DNA from: JAPPHA01 sp963662705
GTDB taxonomy: Bacteria; Pseudomonadota; Alphaproteobacteria; Rhodobacterales; Rhodobacteraceae
DNA: 64,000 nucleotides
Direction: 5' to 3'
NCBI GenBank assembly: GCA_963662705.2
Contig: OY759767.1
Coordinates: forward strand, 4,278,001 to 4,342,000
The notes under the pieces are model-generated. The model was not told the origin of the DNA. It worked only from the letters and a program-made list of their open reading frames with translations, and ran no database searches. Numbering within the stretch: position 1 is the stretch's first letter; each line of letters begins with the position of its first letter. Positions 1-9,190 of this stretch are shown piece after piece. The position numbers and the translations under genes are program-made.

Positions 1-835
1 AGAGCAGATCGAGAGCCCTGTCGATCCGGATGGCCAGGTAGGCCCGGCTGCCGGATTTCCCGGTCGCCGCGATGAACAGCCTGTCCAACTGGCGCGTGGA
101 CAGGCCGATCATGCCGGCAATCGCGGTTAGCGGCACGGGATCCGGGACATTGGCGTTCATGACGTCGATGGCCTGCGCGACCCTCGGATCCGCGGGGGGC
201 GAAACCGCGAACTGCGATGGCGGCGGGGCGGACGGATGACGCGTGTGGTCCAGCAGGATCCCGGCGACCGCTCTCCGGGCAAGCCGTCGCCCGAAATGCC
301 GTTCGACGAGCAGTGCCGCCAGGTCAGCGCCGACGGCCCCGCCAAGGGACGTGATCCTGTTGCCGTCCTCGACGATCAGCTGCCCCGAACGGAACCTGAC
401 GGCTGGGAACTGCCGTCTCCACCCGGGCAAGGCCGCGGCGGCGGAGCAGGCCTCGCGGCCGTCGAGAAAACCGAACCGCGCCAGTGCCGCGACGCCGTTC
501 CCGATCCCGACCAGCGGCACGTCCAGCCGGTCGGCCGACTGGATGTAGCGCTGAATGCTGTGCTCCGGCATGCCGAGCCGGTCACGATAGTCGCCGATGA
601 TCGCCAGGTAGCTGAATTCCTCGGGCCAGAGTTGTGCGCTTTCGGTCGTCAGTGATCGTCCGCAGATCGAAACGGCCGGCCTGCCTGCCGGTGACATCAG
701 GACGGACTGGCAGGAATCCCTGCCCAGCTGTTCGGTCGCGCACTGCAGGGTATCGGCAAGGGTCGCAACGCTGGAAAGCCGGTAGCCGGCCAGCAGCAGA
801 ACGCCGACTGTCAGGGCTCTCGGTTCATATGCCAC
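1..835 (-). CDS. GlxA-type AraC family regulator (3' end outside window)
   Basis: About 278 residues are visible, starting at GTG 835 with an in-frame stop shortly upstream. The N-terminal half resembles the DJ-1/PfpI-like domain of GlxA regulators (it opens LTVGVLLLAGYRLSSVA), and the last visible part is the first helix-turn-helix of an AraC domain (GMIGLSTRQLDRLFIAATGK). The gene runs off the left edge, so the second half of the AraC domain is not seen. It is divergent from the transport operon starting at 961, with 125 bases between. By its position it is a good candidate regulator of that operon, probably sensing a small metabolite with its N-terminal domain. The family call is firm; the regulated target is inference. 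Confidence 0.85.
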   Translation of the reverse strand, partial: MAYEPRALTVGVLLLAGYRLSSVATLADTLQCATEQLGRDSCQSVLMSPAGRPAVSICGRSLTTESAQLWPEEFSYLAIIGDYRDRLGMPEHSIQRYIQSADRLDVPLVGIGNGVAALARFGFLDGREACSAAAALPGWRRQFPAVRFRSGQLIVEDGNRITSLGGAVGADLAALLVERHFGRRLARRAVAGILLDHTRHPSAPPPSQFAVSPPADPRVAQAIDVMNANVPDPVPLTAIAGMIGLSTRQLDRLFIAATGKSGSRAYLAIRIDRALDLL

Positions 836-960
836 GGGTATTTCACCGGTTTCAGGTGCCAGGTGTCCGAATATTACCTAATCATGTCTGCCATGCACAA
901 GACGCCGCATGGGCAGACCTGCTATCCTGGAACCAACAGAAGACATGGGAGGACACCAAC

Positions 961-2325
961 ATGAAACTCGACCATCTCCAGACACTGAAATCGGGAAGCT
1001 GGGTATCGGCGTTCGCAGGAGCGGCGTTGCTGGGCGCGACAACCGCCGCCGTTCCCCAGGAATTCGACTGGAAACAGCAGGAAGGCAATTCCGTCAACGT
1101 CCTGCTCGTCTCGCACCAGTTCGTCGAGGCGCTGAAGCCGCTGGTGCCCGAGTTCGAGGAAATGACCGGCATGACGGTCAATCTCGACGTGCTGGCCGAA
1201 CAGCCCGCATTCGAAAAGCTGCTGGCCGACCTGTCGTCCCAGGTCGGGTCGATCGATGTGTTCATGACATCGCCCCTGAACAACTGGCAGTATGCGACCG
1301 CCAACTGGTTGGAGCCGCTGGACGAGTTCATCGGCAACCCGGCCCTGACCCACCCGGATTACGACGTCGGCGATTTCTTCCAGGGTGTGCTGAATTCGAA
1401 CCGCTGGACCAGGGTGCCGATGCAGGGCATCGGCGAAGGCCCGCTCTGGGCGCTCCCGATCAATTCGGAAAGCTACCTGATGGCCTATCGTCCGAGCGTT
1501 TTCAAGGAACTTGGCCTGGAAGTTCCCAAGACCTATGACGAGCTTCTGGCCATTGCTGACAAGCTCGATACGGGATCGGCCGAATTCGGGCTGATTACCC
1601 GGTTCGACAAGTACTGGGACCTGCCCTACCTGACCTTCGGCACCATGCTTCAGTCCTATGGTGTCGAAATGATCGATGCCGACGGCAACCTGCAGATTTG
1701 TTCGGATGCCAGCGTGCAGGCCACGGATGACTTCGTGACCCTGATCAAGACCGCATCGCCCGAGGGTGCCGGCGCGTTCACGTGGTACGAGGCCCTCCAG
1801 GGATTCGCCTCCGGCCAGTACGCCCTGTCGCTGAACGAGGCGGATCTGTTCGCGCCGGTCTACCAGGACGCCGAGCAGTCGGAGGTTTCGGAAGATGTCG
1901 GTTATGCCCCGACCCCGCTGGGGCCGGACGGCACCCGCAAGGCGGGTGCCTGGATCTGGTCGATGTCGATGAATGCCGCCTCGAAGAACAAGGAAGCGGC
2001 ATGGCTGTTCCTCAGTTGGGTGACGTCCAAGGACACCATGATCGCCACGCACCTGGCCGGAAACATGAACCCGGTTCGCGCATCCGCATGGGAAAACCCC
2101 GAAGTGGCTGCGATGGTCAACAGCTGGGGCGAAATGCCCGGGCAATATAGCGACGTGACGGCGACGATGGCCGACGTTGCCGCGGTTCGCTTCCCGCCGC
2201 ATCCGGAGTTGACCCGGATGCTGGACCGCTGGGCACAGGCTGTTCAGGAGGTCTATTTCAACGGTACCGACACCAGGACTGCGCTTTGCGATGCGCAAGA
2301 TGATATCGCGAGAATGTTTAACTGA
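961..2325 (+). CDS. ABC transporter periplasmic sugar-binding protein (family 1, UgpB/MalE-like)
   Basis: The 454-residue protein has a hydrophobic N-terminus (about residues 12-30) consistent with a signal peptide, then a typical family 1 solute-binding fold (VLLVSHQFVEALKPLVPEFE near the mature N-terminus; a GAWIWSMSMNAASKNKEAA-type segment late). ATG 961 is chosen over upstream in-frame starts because GGGAGG lies 8 bases before it and the export signal begins there. It is the first gene of a seven-gene operon with MalF/MalG-type permeases and a MalK-type ATPase. It should capture the substrate in the periplasm; the neighbouring kinase and hydrolases suggest a sugar or sugar-like compound, but the ligand cannot be read from sequence. 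Confidence 0.9.
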   Translation: MKLDHLQTLKSGSWVSAFAGAALLGATTAAVPQEFDWKQQEGNSVNVLLVSHQFVEALKPLVPEFEEMTGMTVNLDVLAEQPAFEKLLADLSSQVGSIDVFMTSPLNNWQYATANWLEPLDEFIGNPALTHPDYDVGDFFQGVLNSNRWTRVPMQGIGEGPLWALPINSESYLMAYRPSVFKELGLEVPKTYDELLAIADKLDTGSAEFGLITRFDKYWDLPYLTFGTMLQSYGVEMIDADGNLQICSDASVQATDDFVTLIKTASPEGAGAFTWYEALQGFASGQYALSLNEADLFAPVYQDAEQSEVSEDVGYAPTPLGPDGTRKAGAWIWSMSMNAASKNKEAAWLFLSWVTSKDTMIATHLAGNMNPVRASAWENPEVAAMVNSWGEMPGQYSDVTATMADVAAVRFPPHPELTRMLDRWAQAVQEVYFNGTDTRTALCDAQDDIARMFN

Positions 2326-2336
2326 GCATTGGGACC

Positions 2337-2366
2337 ACCGGCCGCGGTCGATTGACCGCGGCCGGT
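2337..2366 (+). promoter_or_regulatory. Strong intercistronic stem-loop after the binding-protein gene
   Basis: A perfect 13-bp inverted repeat (arms 2337-2349 and 2354-2366) has a GATT loop. It lies between the binding-protein stop and the first permease start and is not followed by a T run. Such hairpins commonly stabilise the 3' end of binding-protein mRNA so that this component is made in excess over membrane components. That role is inferred from position and structure. Confidence 0.7.
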
Positions 2367-2392
2367 CGGGTCGATAGTTCCAAACCATCGCC

Positions 2393-3292
2393 ATGGACAA
2401 TCTTTCGAGCCGCAGGATATCGGCCAGGACGACCTATCTCCTGTTGTTCCTGCCGGCGCTGGCCATGCTGGCCCTCGCGCTCTACCCGTTTGTCCAGGGC
2501 GTGCTGACGGCCTTTTCCGACCGCAAGCTCTATTACGACACCAGCGACTTCATCGGCTTCCGGAACTTCATCGACCTGTTCGCGGATGACGAGTTCCGCG
2601 ACAGCATCTTCCGGACGCTGGCATTCACCGCCGGCGTGATCTTTGTACAGATCCCGCTTGGCCTGGGCATCGCGCTGCTGCTGCTGGGTCAAAGCTGGTT
2701 TCAGCCGATCCTGCGCAGCACCCTGGTCTTGCCGCTCCTGATCCCGCCTGTCGTGGCGGGGTTGATGTGGAAGACGATGATGCAGCCGCAAAGCGGAATT
2801 CTGAACTGGCTGTTGTCCAACGTCGGCATCCCGCCCCAGACGTGGCTTTCGCACGTCGATACGGCGTTGCTCTCGGTCATATTGATCGACACGTGGGTGT
2901 TCACCCCGTTCGCCGCGCTGATCCTGTTGGCCGGGTTGCAGTCGATACCGCCTGAACTCGACGAGGCCGCGCGCGTGGATGGGGCCGGAGGGTTGTTGAT
3001 ATTCCGCGCAATCCAGCTGCCCTGGATCGTCCCCTTCATCGTTCTGGTTGCCCTGTTCAGGGTGACGGACAGCCTGAAGAGCTTCGAGCTGTTCTACGCA
3101 ACAACCCGCGGCGGACCGCTGAACGCCACGCGGACGATGCATATCATGGCCTACGAGGAAGCATTCCGATGGTCGAGCGTGGGCAAGGCGATGGCGGTGG
3201 TCTTCGTACTCTGGCTCATGTCGTATTTTATCAGCATGTTCCTGATGGCCAGGTGGGAGCGGCGGTCAGGCATTCACCATGAATACGGCTAA
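2393..3292 (+). CDS. ABC transporter permease, MalF type
   Basis: The 299-residue protein has about six hydrophobic segments and the cytoplasmic EAA loop near residues 188-207 (DEAARVDGAGG), the site where such permeases contact the ATPase. It starts 67 bases after the binding-protein gene, behind the stem-loop. Its end overlaps the next permease by 14 bases, which suggests translational coupling. With that partner it should form the membrane channel of the importer. Length and motif match the family. Confidence 0.9.
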   Translation: MDNLSSRRISARTTYLLLFLPALAMLALALYPFVQGVLTAFSDRKLYYDTSDFIGFRNFIDLFADDEFRDSIFRTLAFTAGVIFVQIPLGLGIALLLLGQSWFQPILRSTLVLPLLIPPVVAGLMWKTMMQPQSGILNWLLSNVGIPPQTWLSHVDTALLSVILIDTWVFTPFAALILLAGLQSIPPELDEAARVDGAGGLLIFRAIQLPWIVPFIVLVALFRVTDSLKSFELFYATTRGGPLNATRTMHIMAYEEAFRWSSVGKAMAVVFVLWLMSYFISMFLMARWERRSGIHHEYG

Positions 3293-4133
3293 GTGGACTC
3301 GAAACGCCGCGCGCGGTTTGGCGCAGGTCCTGTTCATCGGGTTTTTCGTCTTCCCGATCATCTGGATATTCATGATGTCGCTCAAGAATTTCCGCGACAT
3401 CATCTCGTATCCGCCGAAGTTTCTCTTCTCTCCGACCCTGCAAAACTACCGAGAAACGATTTTTGGCGTGGAGGGGACGCTGCGGGCCGGCGAATTGCCC
3501 GAATACGTCAGGTTCCTGCTGAACTCGCTGATCATATCCGGCGGAGCCGTGTGCCTCGCCGTTCTTCTCGGCATTCCCGCTGCCTATGCCCTGGCGCGTG
3601 GCGGACTTCCCTGGCGCAAGCACATCGCGTTCACCTTCCTTTCCTTTCGGTTTGCGCCCGAGTTGGTGGTCATCCTGCCGATGTACCTGATCTATACGCA
3701 GATCGGGCTTTATGACACCTATGTGGGAATGATCCTGTCGCATCAACTCATCTGCCTGCCGCTGGTAATCTGGATCATGATGAGCTTTTTCCAGGACGTT
3801 CCCATCGAGATCGAGGAAGCCGCCCGGATCGACGGTGCGAGCATCCTGCTGACGCTTCGGGCGGTGATCCTGCCGATCTCGGGACCGGGTATTGCCAGCG
3901 CGATGATCATCGCCTTCATCTTCAGCTGGAACAACCTGATCTTCGGGCTGGTCCTTGCCGGCCCCAACGCGAGGCCCGTCACGATGGGGATATTGCAGGC
4001 AATGACCTTCGACCAGATCAAGTGGGGCCTGATGGCGGCGGCCGCCATGGTCTCCGCCGTGCCGGGAATGATCGCCGCGACCTACCTGCAGAGGCACATC
4101 ACGCGGGGGCTGACGATGGGAGCGGTCAGATGA
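3279..4133 (+). CDS. ABC transporter permease, MalG type
   Basis: The 284-residue membrane protein has an EAA loop near residues 177-196 (EIEEAARIDGAS) and a C-terminal end typical of MalG-like permeases (QRHITRGLTMGAVR). Its start lies inside the end of the preceding permease, and its TGA overlaps the ATG of the kinase gene. It pairs with the MalF-type permease in one importer. Confidence 0.9.
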   Translation: MNTAKWTRNAARGLAQVLFIGFFVFPIIWIFMMSLKNFRDIISYPPKFLFSPTLQNYRETIFGVEGTLRAGELPEYVRFLLNSLIISGGAVCLAVLLGIPAAYALARGGLPWRKHIAFTFLSFRFAPELVVILPMYLIYTQIGLYDTYVGMILSHQLICLPLVIWIMMSFFQDVPIEIEEAARIDGASILLTLRAVILPISGPGIASAMIIAFIFSWNNLIFGLVLAGPNARPVTMGILQAMTFDQIKWGLMAAAAMVSAVPGMIAATYLQRHITRGLTMGAVR

Positions 4134-5068
4134 CAGGGCTTGACGTTCTCTCCGTCGGCGCCTGGGCGCTTTTCGACTACATCCTGCGCGCCGATCACTA
4201 CCCCGAAGAAGGCGAAACGGTCGAACTGAAAATGCCGTCGAAGTTGCTGCATACACGGTTCTTCGGTGATTGTTCGGCGAATCTCGCGGCCGCGGCCGCG
4301 GCGACCGGGGTCAATGTCGGCCTGGGAATGGTGGTCGGCGATGACTTCAACCGCTACGGCTATCGCGCGCACCTGCTGGAGCTTGGCGTTGACCTGAGCG
4401 GCGTTGACGTACGCAGTGACGCCGACAGCGGGTACAATTTCAACATTTCCGACAACCGCGGTCGCGGCATGTGCTTTTCGCATCTGGGCGTGGCCGCGGA
4501 CCAGAGCGACTGGGCGCCGCCGCTCCAGCAGATCGAAAACTCAAGGGTCGTCGCCGTCAGCGAAAAATTCTCCTCCTACACGCTGGCCACGATCCGCCAT
4601 GCACGGGACCAGGGGAAGACGACCGTGATCAATGGCATGGTCGGTACCGCAAATCAGGAAGCAATGAAATTCCTGCAGGCGGCAGACTACCTGTTCATTT
4701 CGGAAAAGGAATGCAAAGCCCTGCTTCGTGTTCTGGACATGTCCTCGGCCAGGGACCTGCTGAAAACCGGTCTGTCCACGCTGGTCGTGACTCGCGGCTC
4801 CGAAGGCAGCCGCTGGATCACCGGTGAGGGAGAGTTTCACTGTGACGCTGTCCCCTGCGCGCGAATCCAGGACACGACCGGCGCGGGTGACTGCTTTGCC
4901 GGAACCGCCATCGGGTTGATCGCGCAGGGGGCGTCATTGCAGGAGGCTGCCCGGATCGCCGCCGCCGCCGCCAGTTATGTCGTGGAGAAATGGGGCTGCC
5001 AGACCAACCTGGTCGGCCGCGAAAGGGCCGAACGGCGCGCGAAGATCTATTTCGAGAAAGGTGCGTGA
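4130..5068 (+). CDS. PfkB family carbohydrate kinase
   Basis: The 312-residue protein (ATG 4130, in ATGA overlap with the upstream stop) carries the PfkB signature DTTGAGDCFAG near residues 248-258, which holds the catalytic aspartate and the anion hole. An N-terminal sugar-binding region begins MTGLDVLSVGAWALFDYI. PfkB enzymes phosphorylate sugars, nucleosides or related alcohols with ATP. Lying directly behind the importer permeases, it probably phosphorylates the imported compound or a product of the hydrolases encoded next. Exact substrate unknown. Confidence 0.88.
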   Translation: MTGLDVLSVGAWALFDYILRADHYPEEGETVELKMPSKLLHTRFFGDCSANLAAAAAATGVNVGLGMVVGDDFNRYGYRAHLLELGVDLSGVDVRSDADSGYNFNISDNRGRGMCFSHLGVAADQSDWAPPLQQIENSRVVAVSEKFSSYTLATIRHARDQGKTTVINGMVGTANQEAMKFLQAADYLFISEKECKALLRVLDMSSARDLLKTGLSTLVVTRGSEGSRWITGEGEFHCDAVPCARIQDTTGAGDCFAGTAIGLIAQGASLQEAARIAAAAASYVVEKWGCQTNLVGRERAERRAKIYFEKGA

Positions 5069-5069
5069 A

Positions 5070-5879
5070 TTGAAAGTCATCGATACCCATATCCATTATG
5101 GGACCGATCCGAACGTCGCGGCGCACACCTGTTGCCCGAACCTGATCGCCGGCCGCCCCGAAAGCGTGATCGAATTCCTTGACAGTCAGAATGCCAGTCA
5201 TGGCGTCCTCTTCCCGCACGACCGGGTGATGAGCCCGCCATGGGACGCAGACTACGACATGGCGAACACGCAGGTCGGCGAAGCTTCATCGAAATACCCC
5301 GACCGGATCGCAGGACTTGCCCGCATCAACCCCACGTTCGGCGCGGAGCATACCCGGATCCTGATCGACAAATACGTGGCCGAATGGGGGTGCCGCGGCC
5401 TGAAGCTGGTCGCGGGCTACGACTTTTACCGCCCGAACGACCTTTCCGTCGTCGGTCCGATGCTGGACAAGTGCCGCGAGCATGATCTGACCGTACTCTT
5501 CCATTCGGGTGATGCGCCGCGCGACCTTCCCTATCTTCAGGCGCAGGCGGCAAAGGCCTACCCGGATGTCCGCTTTGTCCTCGCGCATATCGGCATGCAT
5601 TCCTTCCTGTGGGAAGCCATCATCGCCTGCCAGGAATACCCGAACATAACCGCGGACATGTCCCAGGCGTTTCCCTTCGACATCAAGACCTTTGTCGCCA
5701 ATGTCGGGGCCGAACGGCTGACGTACGGGTCGGACGCGCCGTACCAGTCGACCGCGGTCGAGCAACTCAAGCTGCGCGAGATCGGCCTGACCGACAGTGA
5801 GCTTGAAATGGTCTTCAGGACGAATGCGCAGCGGATCTGGCGGTTCGGGTCCAGCGAAACGATACGGAGGGCTGGATAG
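5070..5879 (+). CDS. Amidohydrolase family TIM-barrel hydrolase (amidohydrolase 2 type)
   Basis: The protein has the HxH metal motif at its very N-terminus (KVIDTHIHYG), further metal-ligand candidates in VLFHSGDAP and FVLAHIGMHS, and a late aspartate in LTYGSDAPYQS. This pattern belongs to the amidohydrolase-related (COG2159-type) metal-dependent hydrolases and decarboxylases. TTG 5070 is preferred because GAGAAAGG lies about 8 bases upstream and it follows the kinase stop by one base; GTG 5061 is an alternative. The gene abuts the next one with no gap. It probably cleaves or decarboxylates an intermediate of the imported compound. Confidence 0.82.
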   Translation: MKVIDTHIHYGTDPNVAAHTCCPNLIAGRPESVIEFLDSQNASHGVLFPHDRVMSPPWDADYDMANTQVGEASSKYPDRIAGLARINPTFGAEHTRILIDKYVAEWGCRGLKLVAGYDFYRPNDLSVVGPMLDKCREHDLTVLFHSGDAPRDLPYLQAQAAKAYPDVRFVLAHIGMHSFLWEAIIACQEYPNITADMSQAFPFDIKTFVANVGAERLTYGSDAPYQSTAVEQLKLREIGLTDSELEMVFRTNAQRIWRFGSSETIRRAG

Positions 5880-6716
5880 ATGGACGGCAAGCCAAACAAG
5901 CTCGAAGCGCTGACGGGAGTGAAAAAGCCCATCATCGGGATGGTGCATGCCCTGCCGACACCGGGATCGCCGCGCGCGCGCAGTTGCAGTATCGACGCCT
6001 TGATTGAACACGGGCTGGCCGAAGCCGGGCGGCTGAAACAGGGCGGCGTCGATGCGTTCCTGATCGAAAACGCCGGCGACGTCCCCTTCCGGCGCCCGGA
6101 GAACATCGGGTTCGAAACGGTCAGTGCAATGTCGGTTCTGGGCCGCGCAGTGGTCGATGAGTTTGACTTGCCGGTGGGTTTCAACATTGTCGCCAATGCG
6201 GCGAAGGCTTCGCTGGCCTGCGCCAAGGCAGCCGGAGCCGGATTCATCCGGGTCAACCAGTGGGCGAACGCCTATGTCGCCAACGAGGGGCTGATCGAAG
6301 GTGCCGCGGCCGAAGCACTGCGCTATCGAGCGTGGATTGACGGCGATGACATCGCGATCCTGGCGGATGTTCACGTGAAACACGGGGCTCACGCGATCGT
6401 GGCCGACCGCAGTATCGTCGAACAGGCCCGTGATGTGGCGTTCTTCCAGGCCGATGTCGCCGTCGCAACCGGCCTGCGCACCGGGCACGCGACAGATGTA
6501 GGGGAAATCTCCCTGATCCGTGAAGGCGGGCGACTGCCGACCATCGCAGGCAGCGGAGTCACGCCGGATAATGCCGCCGGGATCCTGGCCCACGCGGACG
6601 GGGCCATTGTCGGCGTCTCGTTCAAGGACGACGGGACGATGTGGGACATCACCAACGTGGATCGTGTTCGTCGCCTGATGGATGTCGTGCGGAAAGTACG
6701 GCTGGATAGCGCGTGA
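5880..6716 (+). CDS. BtpA/SgcQ family TIM-barrel protein
   Basis: The 278-residue protein opens with the family hallmark PIIGMVHALPTPGSPRA and contains AFLIENAGDVPF and a late phosphate-loop-like segment (TIAGSGVTPDNAAG). BtpA was first linked to photosystem I biogenesis in cyanobacteria, while SgcQ homologues sit in enterobacterial sugar operons; a catalytic role is not firmly established for most members. Here it lies between an amidohydrolase and the transporter ATPase, supporting a metabolic role in breakdown of a phosphorylated sugar-like compound. Its start immediately follows the previous stop, and its TGA overlaps the GTG of the next gene. Confidence 0.85.
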   Translation: MDGKPNKLEALTGVKKPIIGMVHALPTPGSPRARSCSIDALIEHGLAEAGRLKQGGVDAFLIENAGDVPFRRPENIGFETVSAMSVLGRAVVDEFDLPVGFNIVANAAKASLACAKAAGAGFIRVNQWANAYVANEGLIEGAAAEALRYRAWIDGDDIAILADVHVKHGAHAIVADRSIVEQARDVAFFQADVAVATGLRTGHATDVGEISLIREGGRLPTIAGSGVTPDNAAGILAHADGAIVGVSFKDDGTMWDITNVDRVRRLMDVVRKVRLDSA

Positions 6717-7759
6717 GCTCGATTTCGCTATCCGGCGTCAGCAAGTTCTGGGGCGACACGGTCGGCGTCAAGGATCTTTCGCTCGACATCGAAGACAAGG
6801 AATTCCTGGTCCTGCTCGGGCCGTCAGGCTGCGGCAAGACCACCACGATGCGGATGGTGGCCGGGCTGGAGAAACCAAGCACGGGAACAATCCGTATCGG
6901 TGAACGGGATGTCACCGATCTCGACCCGCGCGAACGCGATGTCGCGATGGTATTCCAGAACTACTCGCTCTACCCGCAAATGACGGTTGCGCAGAATATC
7001 GGGTTTCCCCTGCGCGCGCGCGGCGTGAAGCGCGACGAGCAACGAGAAAGAATCCACAGTGCCGCCAGGTTGGTGGAATTGTCTGATTACCTTGGCAGGA
7101 AACCCGCGGCGCTATCGGGCGGCCAGCGCCAGCGTGTGGCCCTTGCCCGGGCGATTGTCCGGTCGCCGGCTGCATTCCTGATGGATGAACCGCTGTCGAA
7201 CCTCGATGCGCGTCTCAGGATTTCGATGCGCGGCCTGATCAAGCGCCTGCACCGGGAAGTCGGGACTTCGACGATCTATGTGACGCACGACCAGCTGGAG
7301 GCCATGACTCTTGCCGACCGTATCGTGGTCATGCGTCTTGGCGAAGTCGAGCAGATCGGGGCGCCTAAGGAGATCTACAACAATCCGCGTACGGCCTTCG
7401 TGGCAGGATTCGTCGGGTCACCTTCCTGCAACCTGCTCGATGGCATGATCGAAAACGGCGTATTCAGTACCGAAGGAATCTCGCTGGCGGCCCCCTTGAA
7501 GCCGGATCACGCAAAGGCAACCCTGGGGATACGTCCCGAGGCGATATCCCTGGCGGAAGGGGCCGAGGCCGAGCTTCACGGGACCGTATCGGCCATCGAA
7601 GTGACCGGGGACGCAACGCTCGTGACCGTTTCCGTGGGAGAGCAAGAGCTCATTGCCAAGCTGGACGCGGACTGCACCCTTGAACCTGCGCAGCCCGTAT
7701 CGCTGAAAGCCGGACAACGAAGGTTCTTTTTCGACGGAGAAACCGGCTTGGCGATATGA
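6713..7759 (+). CDS. ABC transporter ATPase, MalK/UgpC type
   Basis: The 348-residue protein has Walker A GPSGCGKT near residue 36, the signature LSGGQRQR near 134, Walker B FLMDEP near 158 and the H-loop VTHDQ, followed by a C-terminal TOBE-like regulatory domain. GTG 6713 overlaps the previous TGA by four bases. It powers the importer formed by the two upstream permeases. It is the last gene of the operon, which is followed by the TnpB element. Confidence 0.93.
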   Translation: MSSISLSGVSKFWGDTVGVKDLSLDIEDKEFLVLLGPSGCGKTTTMRMVAGLEKPSTGTIRIGERDVTDLDPRERDVAMVFQNYSLYPQMTVAQNIGFPLRARGVKRDEQRERIHSAARLVELSDYLGRKPAALSGGQRQRVALARAIVRSPAAFLMDEPLSNLDARLRISMRGLIKRLHREVGTSTIYVTHDQLEAMTLADRIVVMRLGEVEQIGAPKEIYNNPRTAFVAGFVGSPSCNLLDGMIENGVFSTEGISLAAPLKPDHAKATLGIRPEAISLAEGAEAELHGTVSAIEVTGDATLVTVSVGEQELIAKLDADCTLEPAQPVSLKAGQRRFFFDGETGLAI

Positions 7760-7773
7760 TGGGGGTTTATATA

Positions 7774-7790
7774 GATGGGTTGACGGCGCG
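7774..7790. repeat. Left 17-bp inverted repeat of TnpB element
   Basis: GATGGGTTGACGGCGCG is the exact reverse complement of 9191-9207. It lies 14 bases after the ATPase stop codon. Confidence 0.7.
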
Positions 7791-7911
7791 GTTCCGCCAC
7801 CAGATCCCGACCGATTTCATCTGTTGCAGGGATCGGGAACGCCTGATCGTGACCTTGGATGATTCATGATCATGATTCCTTGACAATTCAGGCAGATCGT
7901 GTCATGTACGC

Positions 7912-7939
7912 GTGACGGGAAGCCAGCCTTTCCCGTCAC
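7912..7939. other. 10-bp perfect hairpin upstream of tnpB
   Basis: Arms GTGACGGGAA (7912-7921) and TTCCCGTCAC (7930-7939) flank an 8-base loop, 33 bases before the tnpB start. It could be the left-end recognition hairpin of an IS200/IS605-type element or a terminator-like structure in the leader. There is no T run. Confidence 0.55.
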
Positions 7940-7972
7940 CAGACACGAACCTTGTGCCGAAGGCCCGACCGC

Positions 7973-9190
7973 GTGAGCGAAACGTCCACATACCGCAACA
8001 TCATCTACCGGCTTCTGCCAGGCTCCAGGGCCAACGCACGGCGCCTGGCCGGACAGGCGGGCGCCTGCCGCTTCGTCTGGAACACGATACTGGGACAGCA
8101 CAATGACGCCTTTGAGGAGGCGAAGGCCAACGGGGAGAAACCTCCGTCGGTTTCGTTCTTCTCGCTCGGCAAGGAGTTCACCAGCCTCCGCAACGAAATC
8201 CCGTGGCTTTGCGAATACTCCTTCAGCATCACCCGGTACGTGCTCAAGTACCAGGCCGATGCATGGAAGGCGTTCTTCAGGGGCGAGGCAGGACATCCAC
8301 GCTTCAAGTCCCGCCACGGGTCGACGCCGTCCTTCACCATACCCGAAGCCGTCACCATCAGGGACGACATGATCTCCATCCCGAGGGTTGGTCCCATGCG
8401 CATCCGGCGGAAGGGCGGGAACCCGTATCCCGAGGGCAAGCCGGTCAAGGCCGTGGTCAGGAAGATCGCCGGCAAGTGGTACGTCACCGTCTGCTACGAG
8501 GTCGAGGCTGAGGAGCGTCCCGACACCGGGGTCACGGCGGGCGTGGACATGAACGTCCGGCAGGTGGCGGTGGTGGACACGACCGGAGGGGCGGAGATCA
8601 TCCCCGCGCCCGATACGGGCCGGCTTGATGCGAAGATCAGGCGCAACCAGCGCAGGCTTGCCCGCCAGCGCAAGGGATCACGGCGGCGCATGAGAACCAG
8701 GCTCAGGCTGCAGAGGCTCCAGCGAAAGCGGGCCAACAGACGCAAGAACTGGCACCATCAGACGAGCCGCCGGATCGCGAACCGGGCGAGCACGGTGATT
8801 GTCGAGAAGCTCAACACCCGGGGGATGACCAAATCGGCCAGGGGCACGCTCGAGAACCCCGGCACGAAGGTGAAAGCCAAGTCCGGTCTCAACCGGGAGA
8901 TCCTGAACACCGGCTGGCATGGCATGAAGGGGAAGCTCGGCTACAAGTGCACAGTGGTGGAGATCGATCCTGCATATACCAGCCAGTCGTGCAACGCCTG
9001 CGGGTTCACTGACCCGGAAAACCGGAACGACCGGAAATTCGAATGCGTGGCCTGCGGCCATGCCGACCATGCGGACCTGAATGCGGCCCGCAACATCTTG
9101 GCCTCAGGGACTGGGGTGTCTGCACGGCGAGGGGCGTTGGCGCTGGCCACCCCTGCGACCCGTGAAACTGATCGAAAGCTGGCGGCGTGA
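7973..9190 (+). CDS. tnpB: TnpB RNA-guided nuclease (OrfB_IS605)
   Basis: The 405-residue protein keeps the full active-site set: RuvC-I aspartate in GVDMN (about residue 192), RuvC-II glutamate in VIVEKLN (about 278), a four-cysteine zinc ribbon (SCNACG and ECVACG, about 339-360) and RuvC-III aspartate in HADLNAAR (about 368). GTG 7973 is chosen because the family homology begins there (TYRNIIYRLLPGS). TnpB proteins are guided by an RNA from the 3' end of the element (omega RNA) to cut DNA next to a short motif and so help retain the element. The expected guide scaffold would overlap the last part of this gene and the right repeat. The gene appears functional. Confidence 0.93.
   Translation: MSETSTYRNIIYRLLPGSRANARRLAGQAGACRFVWNTILGQHNDAFEEAKANGEKPPSVSFFSLGKEFTSLRNEIPWLCEYSFSITRYVLKYQADAWKAFFRGEAGHPRFKSRHGSTPSFTIPEAVTIRDDMISIPRVGPMRIRRKGGNPYPEGKPVKAVVRKIAGKWYVTVCYEVEAEERPDTGVTAGVDMNVRQVAVVDTTGGAEIIPAPDTGRLDAKIRRNQRRLARQRKGSRRRMRTRLRLQRLQRKRANRRKNWHHQTSRRIANRASTVIVEKLNTRGMTKSARGTLENPGTKVKAKSGLNREILNTGWHGMKGKLGYKCTVVEIDPAYTSQSCNACGFTDPENRNDRKFECVACGHADHADLNAARNILASGTGVSARRGALALATPATRETDRKLAA

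Noticed and set aside
922..2400. Long minus-strand open frame of 492 codons
   Set aside because: It is the antisense shadow of the binding-protein gene, caused by high GC; composition is histidine- and arginine-rich and it has no family resemblance.
3231..4256. Minus-strand open frame of 341 codons opposite the MalG-type permease
   Set aside because: Charged, histidine- and arginine-rich antisense shadow; the plus strand encodes a clear permease.
7865..7876. TCATGATCATGA palindrome upstream of the TnpB gene
   Set aside because: Short and low in complexity, with no consistent distance to a promoter; not enough to call an operator.
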